Below, piece after piece: positions 1-11,300 of a DNA stretch of 64,000 bases. Both the position numbers and the translations under genes were made by a program. How positions within the stretch are numbered: the stretch's first letter is position 1; the number at the start of each line of letters is the position of its first letter. Source of the stretch: Capitulum mitella (Eukaryota; Arthropoda; Thecostraca; Pollicipedomorpha; Pollicipedidae); the NCBI GenBank assembly GCA_030062745.1, contig CP099846.1, positions 26,743,201-26,807,200 on the forward strand, read 5' to 3'. The notes under the pieces were generated by a model. The model had not been told where the DNA came from, did no database searches, and was given only the letters and a program-made list of their open reading frames with translations.

Positions 1-414
1 TACGGTAGCGGCGCACACTGACTGCTGACGGGAGAATTACGGTGTCTTTAACTCAACGTTTCGGCGTATATATTGAACAAATTGAGGAAATTAGACGTGT
101 ATCGGCATCCGCGGACATTTACTTGTGCGCTGGTGCCTTTACCTATGCGCTATTAGTCACAGCCATTGAGATTCAGGCCATTTCTCGGTCTCATGCAGTC
201 GGCTATGAGAAAGCATATATAGGGCGTAAATTGGCTTACATATTACTTAAAACTAAAAATGAGACCAGTTGCGAGCTCTACTCGTCACAGGCTTTCCAAC
301 GGTATGCTTATTTTTATCGTGCGACCAACCGTTCGTGAGTTAGAGGGGGGCAGTCAACTGCCCCCCCCCCAGTCGCCGGTGTTCGGGACGGACCGACGGT
401 CGTGCGCGGGTTAA
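1..414 (-). mobile_element. TTAA family P2 element, cut by the window edge
   Basis: The terminal part of a P2 repeat runs from the window edge to the end motif CGTGCGCGGGTTAA, with the TTAA at 411-414. It shares the run from ACTCAACGTTTCGGCGTATA through the G/C block before the terminus with the copies at 30653-31876 and 62498-63351. It is non-coding; the 98-residue frame inside it is frame drift in a repeat. The TTAA plus CCC terminus suggests a non-autonomous piggyBac-like element, by inference from the ends only. Confidence 0.75.
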
Positions 415-2270
415 GTGCGTAGTTATGTTGCTGCTAAACGTGGAAAACATGCTCAGGTATTTGGAGCTAATGCATCAGTAATTAAGAACTAATGCAGCAG
501 TAATTTTAGAAAAATGGAACGTAAACATACCGAATCCTAGAAAAAGATTGATCTACATTGGGAGACTTTTTATTTTTTGGGGGAAGTGAATACAGGAGGT
601 CCTGCCCTCTCAACAAATTCAACCCGGACTCATTGCGATGCCAGTGGGTACCACGCGTATATTTGTTTGTCTAATGTTGCACTAGTCATAATCGTCCTAT
701 CACCGTGCTGTTCTTATCACAAAAGGTCGGCCACAAAACAGACGTTTAGAAATAGCGGCTGCGGGATTTGCGATTTATGATTTTCTGTCTCCGTGTTCCC
801 GTCCACCCGTCTCCATGAGCACGTGCCTATGGCGGACGACTGGCTTCCGCCGTATTGGAATACATCCCATGACTCTACTTAACATTTTGTATTGGAATAC
901 AGTCGATTATGTAGTCTGCATTCGCCACAAACTAGGCCAGAATTATGCGGTAAGCGCTTTGTGCATGTTTACCAGGTCACAGTGGGGTTATATAAAACGG
1001 GCGAAGTCGTAATATTTAGTGAACAATAAGCAGTCATTAATCCGTCGCACAGGGTACGTGGATATTATAGGAGCATTATAATGGATAAAAGAATGTTTTT
1101 TTTGTCACACCGCCTGTATTTTATTTTATATTTGTTTAAGTCAGCTCTACTTCAACAAGCAAAACGAGATTAACTTCAGCGGTCCGATCTGGCCGGCCAT
1201 AGAACGGTTTCTGGAGGTTCACAGTTTTGCGACCACTTGTCCTAGAACCATGCAGTCAGCTTGAACATATAGGTCCGTGCTGTAAAAGGTGTGCATTTTG
1301 ACATTTTTAGCCACTTTGTTTGGCAAAAATGCGAAATTTCCCCAAATACGGAGGAGGCGCGGCCACCCTCTGTATTCGCACCTGGCTATCAGTTACACTT
1401 CATTACGCAATGTAGGAAAAATCCGTCGTGAGGCGCTGTTTGCTGACCCTTACTTACGTGAGGGTCAGATGACTCCTCTCAGAAAAAGGTCCGTATGCGA
1501 ATACCTGTCTTGAAGCGTGGACAAAACAGCTATCGCGATGTCCTCATGAACTTCATAATACGACAAACTATCATTTTCATTTAACTGACAAGAAACAAGT
1601 TGCTTTAGGTTCTGCGTTTGGAGACCAAAACACATGTAGGCCCTCCCCATCAAGCATTTGGGGCCATGACCCGAATGCCCGGAATGGTCCCTTCCTGGAT
1701 TCGCCACTCATCTCTCTCGAAAAATTCTCGTATCTAATATGGGACAACTACATAAAGCGTCCTGTCAGCCAGTTCCGGGAGCCAAAGCCAGATGACCGGT
1801 CTGAAAACAGCAAGGCATCAGATAGTGGTGCTTTTGAAAACACGCACCACAGCTTTGTGTTTTGTACCAAATTAGCATCGCCACATAGAGCATAGTCAGA
1901 TGTCATCCTTCTCGGTTAATGGCAAATGCTCAGTCATACCGTACCATCCGTCTGGGGTCATTGGCGACGTTCTTGACATTATTCAGACAACATTCGGTTG
2001 TCAAGCGCTAGGAACGTTTTTGCTGACATTCGTACTCGATCAGGCTCGACATTGGCTGGCGTGTTAAATGCGTTACACGCACATCTTTCTCCGTTCCCTG
2101 ATAACTCAAGTGTCTTTACAGAAAACGTACTTTACGTTTCGTGGCTTCTTCCTTTGCATCTCAACGACAGCGATGATTTGAAATTAAAACGGAAACAAAG
2201 GCAAGCACGTACGCGAAAAGAGAGCTCAGTTAACAATGGATACCTCCTCAATCCATTCTTAACTTAAAGC
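415..2270. other. No gene recognised
   Basis: Only short frames occur (under 110 codons), with no recognisable domain, no paired splice sites around a conserved frame, and no terminal repeats that I could pair. A run of C/G at 355-372 belongs to the preceding P2 element. Confidence 0.5.
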
Positions 2271-2600
2271 AAAGACTTGGGCGGGAAAGGGGGGAGGGGA
2301 GCGAAGGGGCGTGGCCTGATTCTTCCGAGACCTGTTCCGTCCGTGGCATCCCCTGTCCCTCCATGGCTGCCCCATCGCTCGGTGGGTCCATCTCCGCTCG
2401 TGACGGGCCGTCGTGTTCGTACAACACCAGCCACCACCCAGGTCCGTCTGCATACGAAGTGGCGCGCGATGCCATCCCCGCGCAGATCGGGCATCTCCCT
2501 TGACCCAGTTCGTGGGGCCGGTGCCTCTTCCCCGCGGCCTGCGCCGAACCGCGGCTGCACAGATCGCTTGTCACCTGCCCCTGTGGAAGAGTGAGTTAGG
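2271..2600. other. GC-rich block without a supported gene
   Basis: This block is GC-rich, with G runs at 2280-2300. It is open in several frames on both strands at once, which is what low stop-codon density in GC-rich DNA gives. None of the translations shows a domain I recognise. Confidence 0.4.
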
Positions 2601-3548
2601 CTGTGCCGCGGAGCACTGTCTGACGAACGGCATTGTTTTTTTTACAACGCGCTCGTGTAGCCAACGTATTCGTCGGCAAACAATGAACATCTGCTATCCG
2701 AAAATATGCGGACCAGCAAATAAGAATGCAGTTCTTATTTGCTGGTCACCACTACGCAAATCTGTGAACACTGGTTGAAAGGGCCACACGTTATCTTCGC
2801 AGTCAGCAGGTATGTTAAGAACAAAGCACCAAAGTTGAAACTGTTCTGAAAAATGTGCCAATGGGCTTCCGAAAGCTGCGTTAGTCATAGCTTTGCCATG
2901 TGCGCCACTTAAGAGATTTCTGGCATCCTAACCTCCTGCGCTGGTTATGGCTGAGGTTGACAATGCCAACCGAAGAGAGCTACGATCGAACCCGCTATTC
3001 GCACCCCGAAGAAATCCTGCTGTAAATAATCCGTTTATCCATTCCACGCCTCTGGCTCATTTCGCAGGTACATCGAGTCGCGTATCCCGGCTGTCCTTGA
3101 TTTTAAACATTCCCCTGTGAAGAAATCCGGTGCTGTGAAGATTTTTCCACCTTGAACACAACGCACACGAAAAGGCTACCAGACTGGAATGGCTGTATCC
3201 ATTTTATGTTTCACCCTTCGTTGCGTCATACTGCTGGCGTTTGGGTTTAAAAGCAAACGCGGCAAGCGCAAGCCTGCCCGAAACGTTTTCCCTTGTTTTT
3301 TTTTACTCTGAGCGGAGGCCGTCTAACTTCCTGAAACATGCCGCGCCCGTCACTCGTTCTATGGTCGTAAAACGGACAAAAAAGGGCGCAGCTTGGGCAT
3401 AAAACAGGACGCTCAAAAGGAGAAATTTCCCGAGGCTCTTACGGTCGTGAAGAATGTATTTGTGGTGCTGATGGGACGATCCATAATCATTTAATTTGGA
3501 GGAATGTTCCAACGGCTGACGCATGACCTGATTGGACTTAAGATTGGA
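2601..3548. other. No gene recognised apart from the hairpin
   Basis: There is no domain-bearing frame and no paired repeat ends other than the inverted repeat at 2711-2747. A T-rich run lies at 3290-3303. Confidence 0.4.
2711..2747. repeat. Perfect inverted repeat (hairpin)
   Basis: Two 16-base arms, GACCAGCAAATAAGAA at 2711-2726 and its exact reverse complement at 2732-2747, enclose the 5-base loop TGCAG. No T tract follows, and nothing indicates a bacterial terminator. It may be a small palindromic repeat relic or a cruciform-prone site. Confidence 0.85.
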
Positions 3549-3808
3549 GGTTTGAGTGCAGGCGCAGCCAAAGGGGGCCGGGGGGCCCGCCCCATTCCTT
3601 AGGGGGCGGGGCGGGGGCGGACCCCCAGGGGGCGGCCCCTCAGGGAGGGGGGGCTTTTGGTGAAAGAGCCAGGTTGCGCCCTCGGTCCCCTTCCCCATTT
3701 TGTAAAAACCATTGCACATCGTCTTTCCGGTAGGCAGTTTTCGTACAATTTCAGTTCAGTCTGAGCTCCCCCCCCAAGAAAATCCTGGCTGCGCTCCCTG
3801 GGTTTGAG
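3549..3808. mobile_element. hAT-like MITE with 8-bp target duplication
   Basis: An exact 8-bp direct repeat GGTTTGAG lies at 3549-3556 and 3801-3808. It encloses a 244-bp insert whose ends are imperfect inverted repeats: the left end reads TGCAGGCGCAGCCA and the inverted right end reads CAGGGAGCGCAGCCAGG. The interior is extremely G-rich on one side and C-rich on the other, and carries no transposase. 8-bp duplications with CAG-type ends are typical of the hAT superfamily. Confidence 0.75.
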
Positions 3809-4125
3809 CCTACCTGGCTGTGCGCCATAACACAAACAAAGGAAGCATTGATGCAGTTCATAACCAGGATTATAAGGAAAAAGGATTCATTTCATCTGGT
3901 TTTTCCCAGCAAGATAAAAGAGGATATATCTGTGAACGATTGAATAACCAGGCTTTTTGTAGACTGTTTTACTCTGTGTGACGGAGATGTCCGGTACAGG
4001 AAGAACTGGTGTAAATAACGTGTTTCTACGCAAAGAAGACGAACTCGTTCGTTGCATTCAGAGGTCTAAGCCACGGCTTTCATAGGCCGCAGTCTTATGC
4101 GCGTTTTAGAATACCAATCCATGCA

Positions 4126-4425
4126 CCGCGATCGGCTCAGCTGGTTAGACCGCTGTTCTCCCCGTCCCGGAAAGACGAGTTCGGGTCACGCTTCGCTCCG
4201 TATTTGGCCTGCGAGTCAGCTGGCAACTGGCCAAAAGAGGGTGAAGGTGACTACCACACAGTCGCGTCGCACCGCTGGCGACACCTTTCACTTTCGCTAC
4301 AAAATCAGCCGTTACCTGGAATTGCTCGATCGGGTGTAGGGGATCGAAACCTGAGCAGCACACTATGTTTAGCGCGGGCTCCATCCCTAACATCAGCCCA
4401 GCAACCCTTCTGGGTCAAGTTTATG
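4126..4425 (+). mobile_element. tRNA-derived SINE, diverged copy
   Basis: The head carries a tRNA A-box-like segment (CGGCTCAGCTGGTTAGAC, 4133-4150) and a weakened B box (GAGTTCGGGTC, 4177-4187). The body is shared with the SINE at 12254-12556, including the blocks AAATCAGCCGTTACCTGGAA and CTATGTTTAGCGCGGG, and ends near GGGTCAAGTTT. RNA polymerase III transcription from internal promoters is the family norm; the degraded B box argues that this copy is inactive. The frames across it are not genes. Confidence 0.75.
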
Positions 4426-4440
4426 AAAAGGTTTCATAGG

Positions 4441-5278
4441 AAACAGATTATAATAGCTATGGACTACAAATATTTCTTGTTTTAACTGCTGGATAACCAA
4501 TGACATGGAGTTAGCAGAATTTGCCGCAGTTCAGCATAAAAGTTCCTGGCTACTTTGAGTTTATGGATATGAAGAGAGCCCTAGTGTACGGTATAATTCT
4601 TGTAACATGACCTGTGCAAGATTTCTTGCAAAATTTTGTACAATGCGGGCAAACAGATTGACCACCAAATAACCAATTTGCAGAAGCCCGACGAACCCGA
4701 GAAGTGTCCAGTGATCATCATCAGGTATGTTTAACACTTTAGTAATATATTTTGTAGCAAAAGATCTTCTCACCCTCTTCTGGCACCTCGCATAACAATC
4801 CATCATTTAAGGAAACCAAAAGCATGTGGCTTGTTTGTGCAGTTTTTTTTGCCGGGCCAAAAAAAGTGGCAAGCCGGCGTTTCTCCATTAGAGCCAACCG
4901 GTACACACTACGTCCGTACAAAAACGGGCTCCTTCTATGGCCGTAAAAAACGGCGACGGGCGCGGTGTTCACCTTACCTAAACTGGTGGAAAAAATAAAA
5001 AAATAAAGAAATAACGAAAAAACAAAGCGGCTGGTCGGTACGGCCGTCACGCTTTCTGTTGACAAGTCAATAGAAGATGGCTCATTTCTCCCAATTTTTA
5101 AGCGTTTCATTCGTACGGTGTTAGCTTGCAAGTTCGTTTGCTTATCTATCTATTACGAGAGTAAAATTAAGTCAGTACCTTAAATTAAAAAAAATTAATT
5201 ACCTTAAATTTACTAAAAATTAAGTCAGTACATTAAGTCAGTACCTTCGCAAAGGTTTTATGTCACGCATTCGCTTCA
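4441..5278. other. AT-rich stretch without a gene
   Basis: No coding signal is seen. Near its right end (5165-5255) short, imperfect copies of AAGTCAGTACCTTAAATT recur, looking like a small decayed tandem repeat just before the P1 element. Confidence 0.4.
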
Positions 5279-6432
5279 TTAACCCTATTCCCGGATTTTT
5301 TCGGGAGGGGGGGGGGTGGGCCCCCCCCTAAAATCTTAAAAACTACTTGTTCGATTTTATCGCAAAAAACGGCAATCGATTTGCCGTGACGTGAACTACA
5401 TTTTTATAAAAAGAAATTTTCAAAATTTAAATTTGTGATACAGGGCAAAAATTCAAAATGGGGGTACTTTTGGACTTCTTATAACTCCGTTGTTTATCGA
5501 CCGATTTCAATGAAACTGGCGTGAATCGAGAGATTATGGATAGGACTTTTACCATGAGTCCACAAATCTGAAATTTTTGGAAAATTCATAGGCGTTCACA
5601 GGGTTTCAAATATAGGAGGATTAATTTTCTAACAACAGAATGAACAAAAAAGGTAAAAACACTTTTTTGGCTTCTGCTAGTCATGCTATGCTAAAGAAGT
5701 AAAAATCGCATTACAATGTTTGCATAATGTTAGCATAGGCGGTGCCAGGGACATGAAAAAAGGAACGCAGGCACACGTTCTTCAGATCAACTTGTGACCT
5801 TTGACCTTAAATGACCTCCAGTGACCTTGGGGTCACTTGGAATGATGTCGTGTGCGTTTGATATTATCTGTAAACGTTTTCAATCATTTGAATTCAGTCT
5901 ATTCCAAAAATTTCATTTTATGGCTATTACGATATAGGGTACGCGTACTGACATTTTAGGTCATAGCTCCGTGACCCGACCTGATATCAAGCTGAAACTT
6001 GGTACAAAAGTAGAGGGCACCATTCTACGTCAGATATATTCCGGGTTTAGTATTTGAAAAAACGGCGCCGAAATTATTGCAAAAAAACAAATTTTGACTT
6101 TTGACCTTGTCCTGACCTTGTAAAGTGGCCTCAGACAAACTAAATTTTGTATGTAAATTGCCCAACTAAACCGGCTATACATCCATCTAAAGTTCAAAAA
6201 TTTTAGACCTTTCAACCTTTTCTGTCAACAGGGCCAAAAATTGCCTGAGGTGCTTCTGCAAAAACATTGCCACTACCCCTGAGCAAAGTGAAATGTCAAT
6301 TTTGTCACAGCGCTTCGAAAGAATAGCTAGGAAAAGTCACCAAGTTTTGTGAAGCTGCGTCAAAAAGCCTGGAATTGGCAAGCAAAAAACCAGAGGGGGG
6401 GGCGGATTCAGCCCCCCTGCCGGGAATATTAA
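5279..6432 (-). mobile_element. TTAA family P1 element, full length
   Basis: TTAA occurs at both ends (5279-5282 and 6429-6432). The left terminus reads TTAACCCTATTCCCGG; the right terminus CCGGGAATA-TTAA has lost the GGG before TTAA. It has poly-G/poly-C blocks just inside both ends and shares its whole interior with copies at 32558, 51682 and 59324. Only small incidental frames occur, so it is non-autonomous. TTAA duplication with CCC termini is characteristic of piggyBac-type transposition. A block at 5795-5836 contains four TGACCT half-sites. Confidence 0.85.
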
Positions 6433-6755
6433 ATGAGTTGTTTACCGTGAATGTACTACATAACCCTTTGTAACCATATATTATCATCTCTAATGAGCCT
6501 GCATAGCCTTGTATGGCCTCGCATGACCCAAACCGATTGTTTGAAAGGACGATTTCGTGACTCAACAATATTCCTACTCGAGTGTGTGTATGGAACAGAT
6601 GATAAACGATTTTCTTCATGGATTTGTCCGTTTTTTTCGAGAAAAACGTTCGTCAGGACAGTCGTATACTTCGTTACAAACAAAATATTGTTTTATGACG
6701 TATTTTCCTTTTCAAAGCTGAAACCGAAATATACGGGAACGAAAACGGCTGTGGA
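6433..6755. other. No gene recognised
   Basis: Frames of 75-123 codons cross this region on both strands, but none is conserved elsewhere in the window or shows a domain. They run into the GA microsatellite, so they are unlikely to be coding. Confidence 0.35.
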
Positions 6756-6921
6756 AGGAAGGGAGAGGGAGGGAGGGAGGGGAAGAGAGAGGTACAAAAA
6801 AGGGAGAGGGAAAAGGGAATGAAATAGAGAGATGAAGGGATATAGCAATGGAAAGGTAGATATTTAGAGAGAGAGAGTGAGAGGGAGAGAGAGTGAGAGA
6901 GAGAAAGAGAGAGAGAGAGAG
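6756..6921. repeat. GA/GGGA microsatellite
   Basis: A purine-only tract of imperfect GAGA and GGGA units gives long serine/leucine-rich translations on the opposite strand, which are artefacts of the repeat. Confidence 0.9.
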
Positions 6922-7159
6922 TTGGCGGTGGATGGCTGAACATCTGTTGGAAACCAGTGACCTTGATAGTGGCGGCTCAGGAAAATAAATTTGCCGGACC
7001 TTCGATGTAACTACAATTTGCTTGGCCATGACCATGCGGAACACGTACCGAACTGTGCCTGCAGTAAATCCATCTGTCAGACACTGAATATCTAACAGGC
7101 GTCGCTCGTACATGCATGTGGATCATTAACTCGCTCTCGACTGCCAGGTGGATGTAACT

Positions 7160-8300
7160 GCCGGCGACAAAGGGACGCCGGGCCCTGGAATACACGTGAA
7201 CAGGGTGCGTCGCTGGGGACGGCATTAGCCGCCGGTTGGCTGTGTGGCGTCCCCGTCGGCGCAGTGTATCGGCTCCGGGCGGCGGGGGCGGCCGAGATGG
7301 CGCGCCAGACACGTCGCCGGCGCGCCGCGAATGTCAGCCGCTCTGTCGGCTGTCGGTCGCGTCAGGACTCGGTCGGAAACGCCGACAGCGGCGGATTAGG
7401 ATCGATGTCGAGTACCGAGCGCTCCTCCCCCGCACCCCGAACGTGACGAGTCGTGTAAGTCCGCGCGATGTCGGACTTTTCGATGGAGAGCAAAAGCAGG
7501 CAAGTGAAGGGCTAATCACGTGCTGGTGTTTTCCGTTGCTCTGCTTCGAGAGAGATGAAAACGTAATGCAACATTAATAGAAGTTTACTTAAAGAGGAGA
7601 AATGATAATCAGCATCCTCCAACGCGAAGAGTCGTGTGAATTCGGCAGTTGTCGGACTTTTCGATGAAGTGTAAAAGTAAGGCAGTTTAAGTGCTGATGT
7701 TGTGCTGGTGGTTTTTGGGGTTCTGCTGCGATGGGGCTGGGAACGTAGCATAGCGATAACAAAGAGAGGTTTCTTGAAAGCGCGGAAATGGAACAATGAC
7801 AGAAAACGAGTTCGGAGAAAATTCACGAGACACCAGAAGATCGCTAAAAGGATTTCAAGGCTACAGAACGACGAGGCCCTCTTCATTCGTCAGGTGAGTA
7901 AGACAGAGGTCACAGGGTGGAGACTAAATGCATTGGCTCGCGCCATCATCGCTCACCGGTCAGCGGGGACCGCTGAGTTACTCCCCAGCGCCGCTGCAGC
8001 CCACGCACCGAGCCCTCTGACTCACCTGTCGACCAGGCGCCGCTCTTCAGGTGCGCCGGCCCGCGTCACAAAAACGCCACCGCCCGGCTGTGACGGTGAC
8101 GTCAGAGCTCGGCGAGGGACCGCCGGTCGGCGCCCACCCGGAACGGAACGAGATCCATCGCGGCGACCGCGGCGCCCAGGGTCGGGCTGGCCAACACCCG
8201 GCGTGTCGCACGCGCATACCAATGGCGGCGTCCTCCTCGGCGACCGCGCGGGCTCATTAATTACCGTTGTTTACCGGCGGAGGCGGTCCACAACAGGGAT
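7160..8300. other. GC/CpG-rich region upstream of the cuticle gene
   Basis: This is a CpG-dense stretch immediately upstream of the cuticle-gene promoter, with the densest parts at 7200-7440 and 7960-8260. The long arginine-rich frame 7702-8397 runs through the TATA box and first exon in another frame and has no domain. The block probably serves as upstream regulatory DNA. Confidence 0.4.
7438..7790 (+). repeat. Imperfect tandem duplication, about 175 bp x 2
   Basis: Two adjacent units share GAGTCGTGT, then TGTCGGACTTTTCGATG, then an AAAAG-AGGCA block, then GTGCTGGTG and TTCTGCT. The first unit starts near 7438 and the second near 7615. Divergence is moderate, so the duplication is not recent. 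Confidence 0.6.
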
Positions 8301-8316
8301 GCGCTCGAGAGCAGGG

Positions 8317-8323
8317 TATTTAA
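8317..8323 (+). promoter_or_regulatory. TATA-box candidate for the cuticle gene
   Basis: TATTTAA lies 62 bases before the proposed start codon at 8379, leaving a short 5' leader of roughly 30 bases if transcription starts about 30 bases downstream. Arthropod cuticle genes commonly have TATA promoters and very short leaders. A second, stronger TATAAAA lies at 8674-8680 inside intron 1. Confidence 0.5.
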
Positions 8324-8378
8324 CAGTCGGCTGGACGCGCCGGAGGGGCAATTCTCGCCGAATCGGCACGCACGAGGC

Positions 8379-11300
8379 ATGGCGCACTGGCAGGTGAGGG
8401 CGACGAGCTGACGGACGTAGGCATGATTTTCGCATGTGATGTTTGAAGTGTTCAGGGTGCATCGGGGACCTGCTCGAGACGACGTTAAGCGGTGGCCACG
8501 TCTTGTCGATGACCATTGTCGAAAGGTTGTCGATCCCAATCCCATTAACGATTTTGGCTTTGGAATGTTGCATTGGAGACGATCTAGACGGAATGCCAGA
8601 ACAACAGCGACGACCAAGTGCCTAGGCCCCTCGTAGTTCTGGACATTAAAACGTTCATTTCCGGGCCGTGAGCTATAAAAATGCCAGGTTCTGCCATCAA
8701 AACGTTACGTCGCCAGTAAAATGCTGGTCACGGCTAGTGAGCAATGTTGCTTGCGATTCTCTTGCTCATTGTCGTCCACTGTTTAATTCGTACCGCCGTA
8801 CCGCTGTCTTCAGCTCCTGCTGACACTGCTGCTGGGCTCAGCAGCCGCCCAGCCGTCCCGGTACCACCCTCCGACCAGCAGCTACGCGGCGCCGTTGCCG
8901 GCCGCCTCCGGACCCGAGCCCAACACTCAGCCAGCCGAGGAGGTGAGGCCCCGGTCCCAGCCCCGTCCCCGTCCGTCCGGTGAGTCCAGGTGTCTGAGAG
9001 CAGCGTCTGGTCTGCGTGAACCCTGGGTGCGGGAGTCGGACGCGGTTCACTGCTCCGCGGTAATTGCATCAGACTGATCTGAGCCAGACATGTCGTTGGT
9101 GACACCGGACTGCGTCTGCGGCTTCCTTGCTATTGGACTGAGTTTCAGTCTTACAAAAATCTTCAAAGCATGAGGCCGGTTTGCGAGGTCCAGCCCGTGC
9201 CTTTCTCGCTAGAGTCAACGCCACCATCAGCTCCCGGGAGTTTTTCTTCTACTTCCCACATCTTGCAAGTTGTTTTTTGGCGCGTCTCGTAGCGATCACG
9301 ATTAGCATATTCTGCATTCACACCGACCGAATCTTGCACAGCGTCTGCGCAGTATAACCCAAAAGCGACTGGTGCGCATTCCATGAATCCTTGATTTCTG
9401 AAGTAGGCTTACTTGCGAGTTTGACATTAGTTGCCTCGAATAACTACAGCGGTAGTCCATTTGCCGGCCATTAAGCTACTGGCAACATTTCAAATGGAGT
9501 CCGTCCCGATCGAGGCCATCTGACGATATTGCAACTTGGCCAAACTGTCCATACTCACGAAACCAGATACTTTACAGTGCCGCCGATCGCATGTCAAAGG
9601 AGCATGGCAAACGACGAATGCATTGTATTCCGACAGCCGTAATGACGCAGCAAATCAAAAGGAAGCGCCGCGCGATTCTTCACTGCACGGGCTCGTTCCC
9701 CGCGGCTGCTCCTGACAGCCAGCTTCGCCCAGTAGCGCGTTGACCCAGGACGCTCGCGCGTCTGAAGCTAATCCTAGCACCGGCTCCGGACTCCGAGGGA
9801 GCGGATCCGCCCGTCGCCGGCGCCGCGCCCGCCGCGACGGGCCGCCGGCCGCCGCCCGTTCATTCTGCACGTCCGCGCCCAGCCGGATCCAGCGCGTGCA
9901 GCGGCCGGTCGACCGCCGGCCGCGGCGGGGGGCGCGCGCGCGAACACGGACGGCGGCGCGCGGGGCCCGCGCCGCCGCTGCAGGATCCGGGACGGGTCGC
10001 GCCGGCGGCTGTAATCCGGCTGCCAGCGTCGCCGTGAAGGCTGCGGCGGCGGCGGGAGGGGCTGCAGGACGGTCCGTCTTGAGAGGTCGTTTCTCCCGTG
10101 GGGTCGGAACAGGCGTGATGAGTGAATGTGGTGTCTAGTTTTTCTTGCCGGGATGGGCCGAATGCGGTAGTAACGCGTTTCGCCAGCACGTATGGCGTTT
10201 GTTCTCCGTCCTGCCGTCCAGCCGCCTCCCCGTCGCCGCTGACGTGGCGCGCTCACCGTCCCGAATCACGCTCACCATCTCGGCCAGCTCACCGCCCTCT
10301 GGCGTGGCCTCCTCCCGGGGCGGGTGAACGCCGTCTCGGAGCTCGGACGGGCTGCCGTGGGAGAGTTCCTGGTCCAGGCCGCCGATTCACGGCTTGATAG
10401 ACCGACTTTGATGTCGTGGTCGGTGCTCCGGCCCGGATATCGGCCGGATTAGGCCTATGTTTTATTTAGCAGCGGCTCTATCGCCCATCGTACCAGCTGC
10501 ACGTGACGCATGCTTGGTGGCACCTCCCGCGCAGCGAGAGACTTAACCAGAAGACCTGTTCTTTTGTGAAGGCGCGGCATGGCCCAGTCCGCAGTATATG
10601 ATGCCAGATTTCTTCGCTACATTGCCCTTGACCCAGTGTCCGCCAAGAACTGTTGTGCTACACTGCACCGAATTGTAATACGTCCAGTTATGCTGCCTCT
10701 GCTACATAGATACACTGCAAGAGCAACAGTGTGCTCGGTTTGCAAGAAATTCTCCAAAGTACACCTTGTTTGTTCAGACCATCTAGCTCCCCAAACGCAA
10801 ACAGCGTGTTCAGCTGAAGGACAAAGGAGTGTTTTGAATGTGTTATCTTTCAATCACACAAGGCTTCGAGGCGGCCAAGTCCAGAGGGCACTCACGCGCT
10901 TATGAAAAGTTGATTAATCATCCACGCAGACGTGCCGAAAACAGCATGTCCCAAATTCTTCGCTTCATATGTCTCATAATCAATCGTTGAAACTTGTGCA
11001 TGCAGTTAGCGAACACGCATTGCGTGCTGCCAGGTTTGGGCTTTCAAATTCGTTTCATTAATTTGACATATGTGCTGAGATGGCCACGCAAGGCACATAA
11101 GACCAGTCCACAACAGAGGTGGTTTAACTGAACGTTGTCTGTAAACCAAGAGTGGGCTGAAAACGCTGCAGTTGTTTTGAAACGAACATACCCTGGGAAT
11201 TACTTCTCGTTATGGTACTCGCACCTCTCAGGAACTAGAACAAAACCCCTATCACACACCAAGTCAGTGCATTTTGGAGCGAGGCTGAGAGTATGGAGTG

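Noticed and set aside
2248-2600. Multiple overlapping frames of about 100 codons on both strands
   Set aside because: Typical of GC-rich DNA; no domain, splice pairing or conservation.
6674-7113. Serine/leucine-rich frames
   Set aside because: Translation of the GA microsatellite on the opposite strand.
7702-8397. 231-codon frame upstream of the cuticle gene
   Set aside because: It runs through the promoter and first exon in a different frame, is arginine-rich because of GC content, and has no domain.
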